Positions 46,401 through 54,540 are shown, numbered from the stretch's first letter. The stretch is DNA of 64,000 bases from Parvibaculaceae bacterium (GCA_028283765.1 JAPWJY010000008.1:868001-932000), one strand, 5' to 3'. Notes: generated by a model not told the origin, from the sequence alone. Program-made: numbers and translations.

Positions 46401-46514
46401 TTGCTCACGCTCTACACGACGCCCGCCATCTATCTTTATCTCGACCGCAAGGCGCGCAGGCGGCGTGAACGCAGGTCGTTGCGGCAAGCGCAGCGGCTTC
46501 GTGGAAATACTTGA
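43407..46514 (+). CDS. RND multidrug efflux permease (MdtC-like)
   Basis: This 1035-residue second pump starts with MNISAPFIHRPIGTILLSIG, contains VSIGFVVDDAIVMTENAFRNLEKG in TM4, the FIPQDDTGLIMA loop, and ends in a short basic tail. It overlaps the MdtB-like stop by four bases, so the four efflux genes are tightly coupled. The pairing of two nonidentical pumps is the MdtABC arrangement rather than AcrAB. Confidence 0.95.
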   Translation: MNISAPFIHRPIGTILLSIGVMLAGIVAYILLPVASLPSVDFPTISVQASRPGADPETMASTVAAPLERRLGEIAGVTELTSESALGSTRISIQFDLSRDVESAAQDVQAAINAAMTDLPGDLPNRPTFRKLNSAATPIIILAMTSDHLPMDRVYDAADTVVAQRIAQVSGVAQVQVSGAQQPAVRVEVNPARLAAMGLGLADVATAIRSANNMAAVGRLDGSRQSSILASNGQLSQAKDYAPIVVRMTDGTVVRLSDIAHVYSGTVNKYSAGWFNTQPAVLLIVSKQAGANVIQTVNAIRALLPQLHEWVPAGVDISILTDRTNTIQASINELEATSLVTILLVMLVVFFFLRRVPPTLAAGITVPLSLAGTLGGMYLLGFSIDNLSLMALIVSIGFVVDDAIVMTENAFRNLEKGMTPLEAALAGSKQIGFTVVSISLSLVAAFIPILFMGGIIGRLFSEFAVTITLAILISAVMSLTVTPMICARFMRADHAAPATSRFSQSIEHFLKRLVDGYARSLRWTLGHERLMLCVMLLTVVSTVMLFRTVPKGFIPQDDTGLIMASSEAATTTSFDAMKDLQQQAARIILSDPAVENLGSFMGTGSNTSLNQGRMFISLKTMGARKASADVVVNRLRRKLANLKGIRVFLTAAQDIRIGARSSKANYQFTLWAPDMDELSQWAPKVVLALQKVPGLVDVSTDREQGGLQANLVIDRVAAARLGASIDDIDRALGSAFGQSQISTIYGARNQYKVVLAVADEFQRDPGALRAIYVPGADGQVPLSSLAHFERSLTPLSINHQGQFPSVTLTYSLEDGVSLDKAQAAIKSAIAEAHLPDDLHAEFAGTAKAFTDSLKQQPILIVTALLAIYIVLGVLYESLIHPLTILSTLPSAGLGALLALLATGTPLDLIGMIGIILLIGIVKKNGIMLVDFAIEAERARNLDPREAIYEACLTRFRPILMTSCAALFGALPLALVSGIGSELRQPLGITIVGGLLVSQLLTLYTTPAIYLYLDRKARRRRERRSLRQAQRLRGNT

Positions 46515-46572
46515 ACAGCGGACCTGCACATGTTTATAGGTGGGGCAAGCCTGCCAACCTGCGAGGTGTTCC

Positions 46573-47724
46573 GTGACCCAAAGCCATCCCGAAATCCGCG
46601 ATTCCGTGCGCCGTCTCTGCGCTCAATTTCCCGGAACCTACTGGCAGGCGCTGGACCGGGAGCGCGCTTACCCTACGGAATTCGTGCAGACCTTGACGAA
46701 GGAAGGCTTCCTCTCGGTGCTGATCCCGGAGGAATATGGCGGCTCGGGGCTGGGGCTCGGCGCGGCGACCGCGATTCTGGAGGAAATACACCGGTCCGGC
46801 TGCAATGGCGGCGCATGCCACGCCCAGATGTACACCATGGGCACGCTCCTGCGCCATGGCAGCGCCGCGCAGAAGGCGCAATATCTGCCGAAGATCGCAA
46901 GCGGTGAATTGCGTCTTCAGGCTTTCGGCGTGACCGAGCCCACCAGCGGCACCGATACGACCCGCATCCGCACGTTCGCGAAACGCGAAGGCGACAAATA
47001 TGTCGTCAACGGCCAGAAGGTCTGGATCTCGCGCGCAGAACATTCAGACCTGATGGTGCTGCTCGTGCGCACGACCCCGCGCGAGGAGACAAAAAAGCCT
47101 ACGGACGGCATGAGCGTGCTGCTGGTCGACATGAAGGCGGCGGTGGGAAAGGGGCTCACCATCCGTCCGATCCGGACCATGCTCAATCATGCGACGACGG
47201 AGCTTTTCTTCGATAATCTGGAAGTGCCCGCCGAAAATCTGATTGGCGAGGAAAACAAGGGGTTCAAATATATCATCGACGGCATGAATGCCGAACGCAT
47301 CCTGATCGCCAGCGAGTGCATCGGCGACGGACGCTTCTTCATCGACCGGGCCAGCGCCTATGCGAAGGAGCGCTCCGTCTTCGGCCGTCCGATCGGTGAG
47401 AACCAGGCGATCCAGTTCCCCATCGCGCGCGCCTATGTGCAGGTGTCGGCGGCGGCGGCCATCGTTGAAAAGGCGCAAGGCCTGTTCGACGCGGGCGAGC
47501 CTTGCGGCACGGAAGCCAACATGGCGAAGATGCTGGCGTCGGAAGCTTCATGGTTTGCCGCCGATATGTGCCTGCAGACCCATGGGGGTTTCGGCTTTGC
47601 CGAGGAATATGACATCGAGCGCAAGTTCCGCGAGACGCGTCTCTATCAGGTCGCGCCGATTTCGACGAACCTCATCCTTTCCCATGTCGGCACCCATGTG
47701 CTCGGCATGCCCAAGTCTTTCTGA
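46573..47724 (+). CDS. Acyl-CoA dehydrogenase family protein lacking the usual C-terminal catalytic glutamate
   Basis: This 383-residue ACAD fold has FGVTEPTSGTDTTRIRT (FAD signature) and QTHGGFGFAEEYDIERKFRETRLYQVAPIS. The position normally held by Glu in YEGTS is Pro362 (VAPIS). Glu241 in GMNAERILIA sits where isovaleryl-CoA dehydrogenase carries its base, so activity may be retained with branched substrates (inference). GTG 46573 follows GAGG. It is first in a five-gene operon; the stop overlaps the CoA-transferase start by one base (TGATG). Confidence 0.9.
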   Translation: MTQSHPEIRDSVRRLCAQFPGTYWQALDRERAYPTEFVQTLTKEGFLSVLIPEEYGGSGLGLGAATAILEEIHRSGCNGGACHAQMYTMGTLLRHGSAAQKAQYLPKIASGELRLQAFGVTEPTSGTDTTRIRTFAKREGDKYVVNGQKVWISRAEHSDLMVLLVRTTPREETKKPTDGMSVLLVDMKAAVGKGLTIRPIRTMLNHATTELFFDNLEVPAENLIGEENKGFKYIIDGMNAERILIASECIGDGRFFIDRASAYAKERSVFGRPIGENQAIQFPIARAYVQVSAAAAIVEKAQGLFDAGEPCGTEANMAKMLASEASWFAADMCLQTHGGFGFAEEYDIERKFRETRLYQVAPISTNLILSHVGTHVLGMPKSF

Positions 47725-48845
47725 TGACTGGCCCTTTAAAGGACATTCTGGTCGTGGCGCTGGAGCAGGCCGTCGCCGCGCCGTTCTGCACCTCGCGGCT
47801 GGCCGATGCCGGTGCGCGGGTCATCAAGGTCGAGCGCGCGGACGGCGACTTCGCGCGCGGCTACGATCATGTCGCCCATGGTGAAAGCGCCTATTTCGTC
47901 TGGCTCAACCGGGGCAAGGAATCCCTTGTGCTCGACATCAAGAAGGAGGCTGATCTTCTTCTCCTTGAGCGGATGATCGACAAGGCCGATGTCTTTATCC
48001 AGAACCTTGCGCCAGGAGCCGCAGCCAGAGCGGGTTTCAGCGTGGAAGCGCTGAGGACACGCAATCCCCGCCTGATCTGCTGCGATATTTCCGGCTATGG
48101 CGAGGAGGGCCCCTATCGCGACATGAAGGCCTATGACCTGCTGGTGCAGTGTGAGACGGGTCTTGCCTCGGTGACGGGAACGCCGGACGGCCCGGGGCGT
48201 GTGGGAGTCTCCATCGCCGACATCGCCTGTGGCATGTATGCCCATGCAGCGATCCTGCAGGCGCTCTATGCCCGGGAGCAGACCGGCGAGGGGGCGGCTC
48301 TTTCCATATCGCTCTTCGATGCGCTGGCGGACTGGATGACGGTGCCGCTGCTGCATCAGGAATATGGCGGCAAGGCGCCCTTGCGCGTCGGCCTCAATCA
48401 CCCTTCCATTGCGCCTTATGGTGCCTATGTTGCCGGAGATGGCCGGCAGGTGGTGCTCGCCATCCAGAACGAGCGCGAATGGCGAGCCTTCTGCGCCGTC
48501 GTCCTGAAAAAGGATGATCTTGCCGCCGACCCGCGCTTCTCCGGCAATAGCGCCCGCGTGGCGAACCGCCCCGCTCTCGACGCTGAAATCAACGCTGTCT
48601 TCCAGCACCTGACATTGGCGGACGTGACCGGCAGGCTGAACGAGGCGAAAGTCGCCTGGGGTGCCGTCAATTCGGTGGCGGATCTCTCGCGTCATCCGCA
48701 ATTACGCCGGGTTGACGTCGAAACCGGCAGCGGCCCGGTCAACCTCGTTGCGCCGCCGGTGCGCTGGCGGGGGGAGCCGTTCGAGGCGCGCGCAGTGCCG
48801 GATCTGGGAAGCGACAGCGAACGGTTGCGAAAGGAATTCGGCTGA
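47724..48845 (+). CDS. Class III CoA transferase (CaiB/BaiF family)
   Basis: The 373-residue family III transferase carries VVALEQAVAAPFCTSRLADAGARVIKVER at the N-terminus, LNRGKESLVLDIK, and the active-site aspartate in MKAYDLLVQ (Asp138). It would activate a free acid using a CoA donor such as succinyl-CoA. In an operon with a hydratase and a CitE-like lyase, an itaconate- or mesaconate-type acid is a plausible substrate (inference). It overlaps both neighbours by one base. Confidence 0.93.
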   Translation: MTGPLKDILVVALEQAVAAPFCTSRLADAGARVIKVERADGDFARGYDHVAHGESAYFVWLNRGKESLVLDIKKEADLLLLERMIDKADVFIQNLAPGAAARAGFSVEALRTRNPRLICCDISGYGEEGPYRDMKAYDLLVQCETGLASVTGTPDGPGRVGVSIADIACGMYAHAAILQALYAREQTGEGAALSISLFDALADWMTVPLLHQEYGGKAPLRVGLNHPSIAPYGAYVAGDGRQVVLAIQNEREWRAFCAVVLKKDDLAADPRFSGNSARVANRPALDAEINAVFQHLTLADVTGRLNEAKVAWGAVNSVADLSRHPQLRRVDVETGSGPVNLVAPPVRWRGEPFEARAVPDLGSDSERLRKEFG

Positions 48846-49702
48846 TGGATGCCGGGCAGCTGAAGGCATGGATCGGGCGCACCGAAACCCTGACGGATCA
48901 TGCGGACAGGGGTGTCTATGCGCGTCTCGCGGCCCTGCTCGATTATCCTGCGCCGGATCATGGATTTGCCCCCGCAGGCACCATGCCGCCGCTCGGTCAC
49001 TGGTTGAATTTTCTGCCGACGGCAAGGCAATCTGAAATCGACAGGGACGGTCATCCTTTCAGGGGAGGGTTTCTCCCGCCGGTGCCGTTGCCGCGACGCA
49101 TGTGGGCTGGAGGCCGTCTCACCTTTGTCCGTCCCGCTGCCGACAGCGGCAGGCTGACCCGCCGTTCCACTATTCTCGATGTGGTCGAGAAAACAGGCTC
49201 CTCCGGACGCATGGTCTTTGTGACCGTGCATCATGAGATTTCGGACGAGGCAGGTCTTGCCCTGAGTGAGGAGCAGGACATCGTTTATCGCGATATGCCG
49301 GCTGAGGGCTCGACGCCCAGGCCTGCTCCCGCTCCGGAAAAGCCGCGCATGCCGGATGCCACCCGAAGCGTCACGCCTGATCCGGTGCTGCTGTTTCGCT
49401 ATTCCGCGCTGACTTTCAATGCGCATCGCATTCACTATGACCGGGACTATTGCCGCGAGGTCGAGGGCTATCCGGGGCTGGTCGTTCATGGTCCTCTGAT
49501 CGCGACGCTCTTGCTCGATCATTTTCGCCGCGAGACACCGGGTGTCGAGATTGCAGACTTCAGTTTCAGGGCGCAGCGGCCATTGTTCGATGGTTCACCC
49601 TTCTTGCTCTGCATGGCACGGACCGGCACGGGGGCTGATTTGTGGAGCGAGGACAGCGAAGGCCACGTCACCATGACGGCAAGGCTGGAGGTGCGCCCAT
49701 GA
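48845..49702 (+). CDS. FAS1-like dehydratase / mesaconyl- or itaconyl-CoA hydratase-type protein
   Basis: The 285-residue double-hotdog protein has an N-terminal FAS1-like dehydratase half and a C-terminal half with the hydratase residues in LFRYSALTFNAHRIHYDRDYCRE and GLVVHGPLIA. Relatives hydrate mesaconyl-C4-CoA in the 3-hydroxypropionate bicycle and itaconyl-CoA in Pseudomonas. It would make citramalyl-CoA from itaconyl- or mesaconyl-CoA for the next enzyme (inference from operon order). Its stop overlaps the lyase start by four bases. Confidence 0.9.
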   Translation: MDAGQLKAWIGRTETLTDHADRGVYARLAALLDYPAPDHGFAPAGTMPPLGHWLNFLPTARQSEIDRDGHPFRGGFLPPVPLPRRMWAGGRLTFVRPAADSGRLTRRSTILDVVEKTGSSGRMVFVTVHHEISDEAGLALSEEQDIVYRDMPAEGSTPRPAPAPEKPRMPDATRSVTPDPVLLFRYSALTFNAHRIHYDRDYCREVEGYPGLVVHGPLIATLLLDHFRRETPGVEIADFSFRAQRPLFDGSPFLLCMARTGTGADLWSEDSEGHVTMTARLEVRP

Positions 49703-50550
49703 GCCTTTCCTCGCCGCGATGGCGCTCCTTGCTGTTCGTACCTGGCGATAATCTGAAGCATCTGGAAAAGGTGCATGAACGCGGCGCGGATGCCGTCATC
49801 ATCGATTTCGAGGATGCTGTCGCGCCGGAGGCAAAACCCCGCGCCCGTGAGATTTTTCGCGATGTCGCGCCGGTGCTGGCGGCTCAGGGCGTGGATGTGC
49901 TTGTGCGCCTCAATGCGGAATGGCGGCTGGCTTTTGCCGATCTCGATGCGGTTGTCTCAAGCGATCTCAGGGCTCTTGTCGTGCCGAAGGTGGAGGGCCC
50001 GGAGCGGCTTCTCGCGCTTGGTGAACTGATCGGTGAATTCGAGGCGGAACGGGGGCTCAGGCCCGGGGCGATTGGCCTTGTCGCGCTCATCGAGTCGCCC
50101 GCTTCGCTTGCTCGGCTTGCCGCAATTGCCGCCGTTCCCCGCGTCATCGGCCTCGCGCTAGGCAGCGAGGATTTTTCACTGGGGCTCGGGGTCGCTCCCA
50201 CCTCTGCCTCCCTCGATCTTCCCTGCCGCCTTATTGCGCTGGCGGCGGCTTCGCAAAGCCTGATGGCGCTTGGACTGCCCATTTCGATCGGCGAGTTCCG
50301 CCGCCTCGATGCTTACCGCGAGGCGGCTCTTGCAGCCCGTGCAGCGGGACTTACCGGCGCTCTTTGCATCCATCCGGCGCAGGTGGCCGTCATCAATGAA
50401 GTCTTCGCGCCGGGTGCGGCAGAGCGGGCGAGAGCACAGCGCATCGTCGAGGCGTGGGATGCGTCGGGTGGCAAAGCCGTGTTGCAGATAGATGGCGCGA
50501 TGGTCGATCTGCCCGTTGTGCTGCGCGCGCGCCGTATTCTGGCCTGTTGA
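49699..50550 (+). CDS. CitE-type CoA-ester lyase (HpcH/HpaI family), citramalyl-CoA lyase-like
   Basis: The 283-residue TIM-barrel lyase has RSLLFVPGDNLKHLEK, FEDAV, the Mg ligand glutamate in VALIESP, GSEDF, and CIHPAQV near the C-terminus, all standard for CitE/malyl-CoA/citramalyl-CoA lyases. The expected reaction is retro-aldol cleavage of a hydroxyacyl-CoA to acetyl-CoA plus pyruvate or glyoxylate. It is the fourth gene of the CoA operon. Confidence 0.92.
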   Translation: MSLSSPRWRSLLFVPGDNLKHLEKVHERGADAVIIDFEDAVAPEAKPRAREIFRDVAPVLAAQGVDVLVRLNAEWRLAFADLDAVVSSDLRALVVPKVEGPERLLALGELIGEFEAERGLRPGAIGLVALIESPASLARLAAIAAVPRVIGLALGSEDFSLGLGVAPTSASLDLPCRLIALAAASQSLMALGLPISIGEFRRLDAYREAALAARAAGLTGALCIHPAQVAVINEVFAPGAAERARAQRIVEAWDASGGKAVLQIDGAMVDLPVVLRARRILAC

Positions 50551-50569
50551 TTTACTGAAAGGGTTTCCT

Positions 50570-51355
50570 ATGTCCGATGACAAGAGCGCACGTCCGCAAA
50601 GCTATATCAGCACGCACACGAACGAGGCGATCTACGTCCGCGATGCGAGTCTGGTGGATGAACTGATCGGCAAGGTCAGCTTCACCGACATGATCTTTTT
50701 CCATGTCATGGGCCGCCGTCCCACCCGGGCCGATACCGTCATTCTCGATGCGGTTCTCGTCACGCTGATGGAACATGGCTTCACGCCCAGCGTTATCGCC
50801 ACGCGCATGATCGCCATGTCCTCGCCCGAGGCGTTGCAGGCCGCCGTGGCGGCGGGTCTGCTGGCCGTCGGCAGCCAGTTCGTCGGCACGATGGAGGAGG
50901 CGGCCACCGTCATTCAGGAAATTCTGGAAGCGCCGGAAGGGGTCGATGCTCACGCCCGCGTGGTCGCCCAGCGGTTCCGGACCGAGAAGAAACCCTTGCC
51001 GGGCTTCGGTCATCATTTGCACCGGCCGGATGATCCGCGCACCCCGCGCCTGTTCGAGGTGGCCCGCAGCGTCGGCGTGCCGGGCAAGCATATCGAGGCG
51101 CTGCAAGCCTTGTCGCATCATGTCGACGAGGTGTATGGCCGCCATATCACCATCAATGCCACGGGTGGCATTGCGGCCATTCTGGGTGAAATCGGCATCC
51201 CGGCGGAGATCATGCGCGGCATGGCCGTGATCAGCCGCTGTGCGGGCCTTGTCGGCCATATCCGGGAAGAGCAGGCAATGCCCACGGGCCGCAAGCTCTG
51301 GGATCACGTCGAGCACTATGTGGAATATGCGGGCGAGGCGCCGTTCAAACCCTGA
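50570..51355 (+). CDS. Citryl-CoA lyase-like protein, citrate synthase superfamily
   Basis: The 261-residue protein is about two thirds of citrate synthase length and corresponds to its CoA-binding/catalytic part, as in the lyase domain of ATP-citrate lyase. His148 lies in LPGFGHHLHRPDDPR and His230 in GLVGHIREEQ. The segment aligned with NVDG reads NATGG (196-200), so the catalytic aspartate position seems occupied by Thr. GAAAGGG lies 6 nt upstream of the ATG. As the last gene of the CoA operon it may cleave or form a second hydroxyacyl-CoA. Confidence 0.85.
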   Translation: MSDDKSARPQSYISTHTNEAIYVRDASLVDELIGKVSFTDMIFFHVMGRRPTRADTVILDAVLVTLMEHGFTPSVIATRMIAMSSPEALQAAVAAGLLAVGSQFVGTMEEAATVIQEILEAPEGVDAHARVVAQRFRTEKKPLPGFGHHLHRPDDPRTPRLFEVARSVGVPGKHIEALQALSHHVDEVYGRHITINATGGIAAILGEIGIPAEIMRGMAVISRCAGLVGHIREEQAMPTGRKLWDHVEHYVEYAGEAPFKP

Positions 51356-51375
51356 AACTGGCAAATCCTGAAAAC

Positions 51376-51416
51376 CGGGGATTTTTCTCCCCGCTTCCGG
51401 CCATCGGGAGCGGGGA
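51376..51416. terminator. Overlapping hairpins between convergent lyase and thioesterase genes
   Basis: TCCCCGCT (51388-51395) pairs with AGCGGGGA (51409-51416), extended by three inner pairs. TCCCCG (51388-51393) can instead pair with CGGGGA (51376-51381) across TTTTTC. The alternatives exclude each other. Neither is followed by a good T-run, so termination is only probable from the convergent position. Confidence 0.4.
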
Positions 51417-51429
51417 ATGAGCACTGGAG

Positions 51430-52218
51430 TCAGAAGAAGATAGCGACGTTCTGGCGGGCCACGAGGATGGGTTTTCCGTCCGCATTCCAGATGTTCATGG
51501 CCTGGCTGGAATAGCCTCCCTGTGCCGTTTCCGCGGCGCTGCGGATCAGCCATCTGCCGTCCGTCGTCGAGGGCTTGTCCGTTAGCATGTCGAGGGTCCA
51601 GGTCATGGTGCTGATCGGGGCAGGGGCCGAAAACAGGACCATGGCGGCAGGTGGCGGCGCATCGGCCAGCGCGACCAGAGCCACCGCATTGTCCGGCGTA
51701 TCGGCGTCGCGGTGGCGGAACCAGAGCAGCATCTCCGGCTCGGCGTCCGGCGTCATGGGGCGGGCACCCCCGGCGATCCGGGATTCAAAATGCTGGGAAA
51801 AGTTGGGAGCCGGGCGGTCGCCGAAAAACGAGGGGCTCTCGTCCCAGCCCAGCACGTCCGGGGCAGGTATGTTTTCGTGGTCAAGCGCGGAAGGCCGCGG
51901 CATTCCAAAGCACAGGATCGCCCGCGTTGCGAGCCCTGCCTCACCTGTGACGTCGACACCCATGAATATGGTGGACTTGCCTTTGCGCAGCACGGAAGGG
52001 GTGATGGTCAGTTGCCCCGCGGCCGGGCCGATGAAGGAGAACTGGGCGCTCCTGAGTGGCGGTAGATCGGTGGCATATCGGGTCGCGGCCTCAAGGCACA
52101 GGGCGGCGGAAAGCCCGCCATAGGCGGTGCGGCCCTGAAGCCAGTCCGGAGAGAGGGAAACGGTGAAATCGTTACCGTCGCGACCTATCGAGGAGAGCAG
52201 ATGGGAAAAGGGGATCAT
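51430..52218 (-). CDS. TesB-like acyl-CoA thioesterase (double hotdog)
   Basis: The 262-residue protein starts MIPFSHLLSS and has the first hotdog (LSPDWLQGRTAYGGLSAALCLEAA) and second hotdog (MTWTLDMLTD, LIRSAAETAQGGYSSQAMNIWNADG). The latter is diagnostic of the acyl-CoA thioesterase 8/TesB-type and related fungal-like thioesterases. It hydrolyses acyl-CoA to free acid and CoA. It is downstream of a TetR gene on the same strand, and both face the P450 genes, so may share regulation. Confidence 0.86.
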   Translation of the reverse strand: MIPFSHLLSSIGRDGNDFTVSLSPDWLQGRTAYGGLSAALCLEAATRYATDLPPLRSAQFSFIGPAAGQLTITPSVLRKGKSTIFMGVDVTGEAGLATRAILCFGMPRPSALDHENIPAPDVLGWDESPSFFGDRPAPNFSQHFESRIAGGARPMTPDAEPEMLLWFRHRDADTPDNAVALVALADAPPPAAMVLFSAPAPISTMTWTLDMLTDKPSTTDGRWLIRSAAETAQGGYSSQAMNIWNADGKPILVARQNVAIFF

Positions 52219-52322
52219 GGAGGGAACCGTTACAGGAATAGAATGATGAATGACAGCTATTCCCGTTTCTACCACAGGCCGGGCTTCTTTGAAGACTGGT
52301 TCGAAAGACAGGGCTGTGCCGG

Positions 52323-52949
52323 TCAGCGCTGAAGGCTCATGCGGAGCGACATCAGGCTGGTCTCGCGGATTGGTTCCAGATCAAGGCTTGGGTCGAGCAG
52401 GGTCTGCATGCTCAGCCCGAACAGCAGGGCACCCACCATCAGGGCCGCTGCATCGGGATCGATGCCCTGACGCACGGAGCCGTCGGCCAGCCCACGCAGA
52501 AACTGGGCTTCCAGCTTGATCTCCACGTCCTTGTGGGCTGCTGCGAATGTTGCCCGCAAATCCGAGATTTCCGCGACGGCCCCTGCCGTCACGATGAAAT
52601 AGGCTCGCAGCTCGCTGTCGCTCGCCAGATTGCCAAGATAGACGTCGACGAAGGTGAGGACGGATTCGAGCCCGCTGACTGAATCAATATCGCGTTCATC
52701 CAGCAGGCTCTGGAGCCGCGCCTGCAGGCGGGCGATCAGGGCTTCGATCAGGCCTTGTTTGGAGCCAAACTTCTGGGTGGCGAGGCCACGGCTGTAGCCG
52801 GCCCGGAGGCCGATGTTTTCGAAAGTGGCGGCAGCGAGGCCACGCTCGACGATCAGGCTGGCGGCGGCCTGCAACAGTCCGTTTTCCGACTCGCTGCGGC
52901 GCTCGGCCTGATTGCGGCGTTTTGGCTGTTTTCCCGTCTGGATGTTCAT
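52323..52949 (-). CDS. TetR-family transcriptional regulator
   Basis: The 208-residue regulator has a basic N-terminus (KQPKRRNQAERR) and a helix-turn-helix around LAAATFENIGLRAGYSRGLATQKFGSKQGLIEAL. A helical effector domain follows. ATG 52949 (MNIQTGKQ) is used because a longer frame would overlap the P450 gene. It is divergent from the P450-rubredoxin genes with a palindrome between, so it probably represses them and itself. Confidence 0.9.
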   Translation of the reverse strand: MNIQTGKQPKRRNQAERRSESENGLLQAAASLIVERGLAAATFENIGLRAGYSRGLATQKFGSKQGLIEALIARLQARLQSLLDERDIDSVSGLESVLTFVDVYLGNLASDSELRAYFIVTAGAVAEISDLRATFAAAHKDVEIKLEAQFLRGLADGSVRQGIDPDAAALMVGALLFGLSMQTLLDPSLDLEPIRETSLMSLRMSLQR

Positions 52950-52965
52950 CTTGCAATCTCTACAA

Positions 52966-52980
52966 ACTTGTTGGACAACT
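52966..52980. promoter_or_regulatory. Palindrome ACTTGT-TGG-ACAACT, probable TetR operator
   Basis: Six-base arms match in five of six positions. It lies 17 bp from the TetR start and 58 bp from the P450 start, so one bound repressor could control both divergent promoters. Confidence 0.5.
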
Positions 52981-53037
52981 AGCAAATAGAAAAATGTCCG
53001 GGGCTGCCAAAAGGCACCGGGGAGGAGGAGACATATC

Positions 53038-54312
53038 GTGACCATTCCATTGGACGTGGCAAACACCATCGTCGATCCCAAGGCCTATGCGGACGGGGAT
53101 CGCGTCGATCAGGCATTCGCGTGGCTGCGCCGTGAAGCGCCATTGGCGCAGGCCCAGCCCGAGGGATTCGATCCTTTCTGGGTTGTGACTCGCCATGCCG
53201 ACATTCTCGAGGTCGAGCGATTGAACGATCTCTATCACAATGGCGACCGGGCCACGGTGGTGACCACCATCGAGGCGGACCGCAAGGTGCGCGAAATGAT
53301 GGGGGGCTCACCCCATCTGGTCCGTTCGCTGGTGCAGATGGACGGCAGCGATCACCGGGGCTATCGCCGTTTGACCCAGGCATCCTTCATGCCCCAGAAC
53401 CTGCGGGTCCTGGAGGCCCGTATCCGCGAGATCGCCAAGGGGTTCATCGACCGGATGCTGGAGCATGACGGGCGTTGTGACTTTGCGCGCGACGTCGCTT
53501 TTCTCTATCCGCTCCATGTGGTCATGGAGGTGATCGGCGTACCTGAAAGCGATGAGCCGCGGATGCTGAAGCTCACCCAGGAACTGTTCGGCAGCGCGGA
53601 CCCGGAACTGAACCGGACCGGCTCCGAAGTGGTGGATGTCAATGAGGGTGTCGATACGGTGCAGTCGGTGGTGCTGGATTTCATGACCTATTTCAACGGC
53701 ATCACCGAGGACAGAAGAGCCCGGCCCCGGCAGGATCTTGCCAGCGTCATCGCCAATGGCACCGTCGACGGGCAGCCGCTGGGCTATCTGGAGGCCATGA
53801 GCTACTATATCATCGCCGCGACGGCAGGGCATGACACGACGTCGGCCTCGACCGCCGGTGGCATGTGGGCGCTGGCGGAAAACCCCGACCAGTTCGCCCG
53901 GCTCAAGGCCGATCCTTCCCTGATCAGCGGGCTGATCGAGGAATCGATCCGCTGGGTGACGCCGGTGAAGCATTTCATGCGCAGCGCGACGGACGATGCC
54001 GAATTATCGGGCCAGAAGATCGCCAAGGGGGACTGGCTGTTCCTCTCCTATGCCTCGGGGAACCGTGACGAGGCCGTGTTCGACGCGCCGTTCAGCTTCG
54101 ACATAAGCCGCTCGCCCAACAAGCATGTCGCCTTCGGATATGGGGCGCATGTCTGCCTTGGCCAGCATCTGGCGCGGATGGAGATGCGCATCCTGTGGGA
54201 GGAGCTGCTGTCGCGCGTCGAGTCCGTGGAGCTTGATGGCGCTCCGAAGCGGATGGCGGCCAATTTTGTCTGCGGCCCCAAGTCCGTTCCCATCCGTTTC
54301 AAGGTGCACTGA
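53038..54312 (+). CDS. Cytochrome P450 (bacterial class I type)
   Basis: This 424-residue soluble P450 has the oxygen-binding I-helix AGHDTTS, the ExxR pair in EESIR, and the haem loop [17 protein letters not shown] with ligand Cys373. It inserts one oxygen atom into an organic substrate, which is unknown here, and needs an external electron donor. GTG start at 53038. Its stop overlaps the rubredoxin ATG by one base, strongly linking the two. The divergent TetR gene probably controls expression. Confidence 0.95.
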   Translation: MTIPLDVANTIVDPKAYADGDRVDQAFAWLRREAPLAQAQPEGFDPFWVVTRHADILEVERLNDLYHNGDRATVVTTIEADRKVREMMGGSPHLVRSLVQMDGSDHRGYRRLTQASFMPQNLRVLEARIREIAKGFIDRMLEHDGRCDFARDVAFLYPLHVVMEVIGVPESDEPRMLKLTQELFGSADPELNRTGSEVVDVNEGVDTVQSVVLDFMTYFNGITEDRRARPRQDLASVIANGTVDGQPLGYLEAMSYYIIAATAGHDTTSASTAGGMWALAENPDQFARLKADPSLISGLIEESIRWVTPVKHFMRSATDDAELSGQKIAKGDWLFLSYASGNRDEAVFDAPFSFDISRSPNKHVAFGYGAHVCLGQHLARMEMRILWEELLSRVESVELDGAPKRMAANFVCGPKSVPIRFKVH

Positions 54313-54488
54313 TGGCGGAACCCTTCAAGGTCTGGCAATGCCGTACCTGCGGGTACATTTATGACGAAGCGGAAGGCGATCCCGGCGAGGGGTTGGCGCC
54401 GGGAACCCGGTGGGATGACCTGCCAGATGACTGGCTGTGCCCGCTCTGCGGTACGCCCAAGGATGATTTCGACATGATTGAGATCTGA
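54312..54488 (+). CDS. Rubredoxin
   Basis: This 58-residue one-iron protein has cysteines 10, 13, 43 and 46 in [17 protein letters not shown] and [10 protein letters not shown], with the invariant [14 protein letters not shown] between. Rubredoxins carry one electron at a time; AlkG-type forms feed alkane hydroxylases. Here the start overlaps the P450 stop (TGATG), suggesting it delivers electrons to that P450, an uncommon pairing. The gene is followed by a clear terminator. Confidence 0.96.
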   Translation: MAEPFKVWQCRTCGYIYDEAEGDPGEGLAPGTRWDDLPDDWLCPLCGTPKDDFDMIEI

Positions 54489-54499
54489 AAACCGGGGAT

Positions 54500-54540
54500 A
54501 AATAAAAGAAGCCCGGAGGATCATGTTCTCCGGGCTTTCG
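54500..54540. terminator. Bidirectional terminator between rubredoxin and symporter genes
   Basis: AGCCCGGAG (54510-54518) and CTCCGGGCT (54528-54536) form a perfect 9-bp stem with a 9-nt loop. TTTCG follows on the + strand, and an A-rich run (54500-54510) gives U-rich sequence on the minus strand. It lies between genes that end facing each other. Confidence 0.85.
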
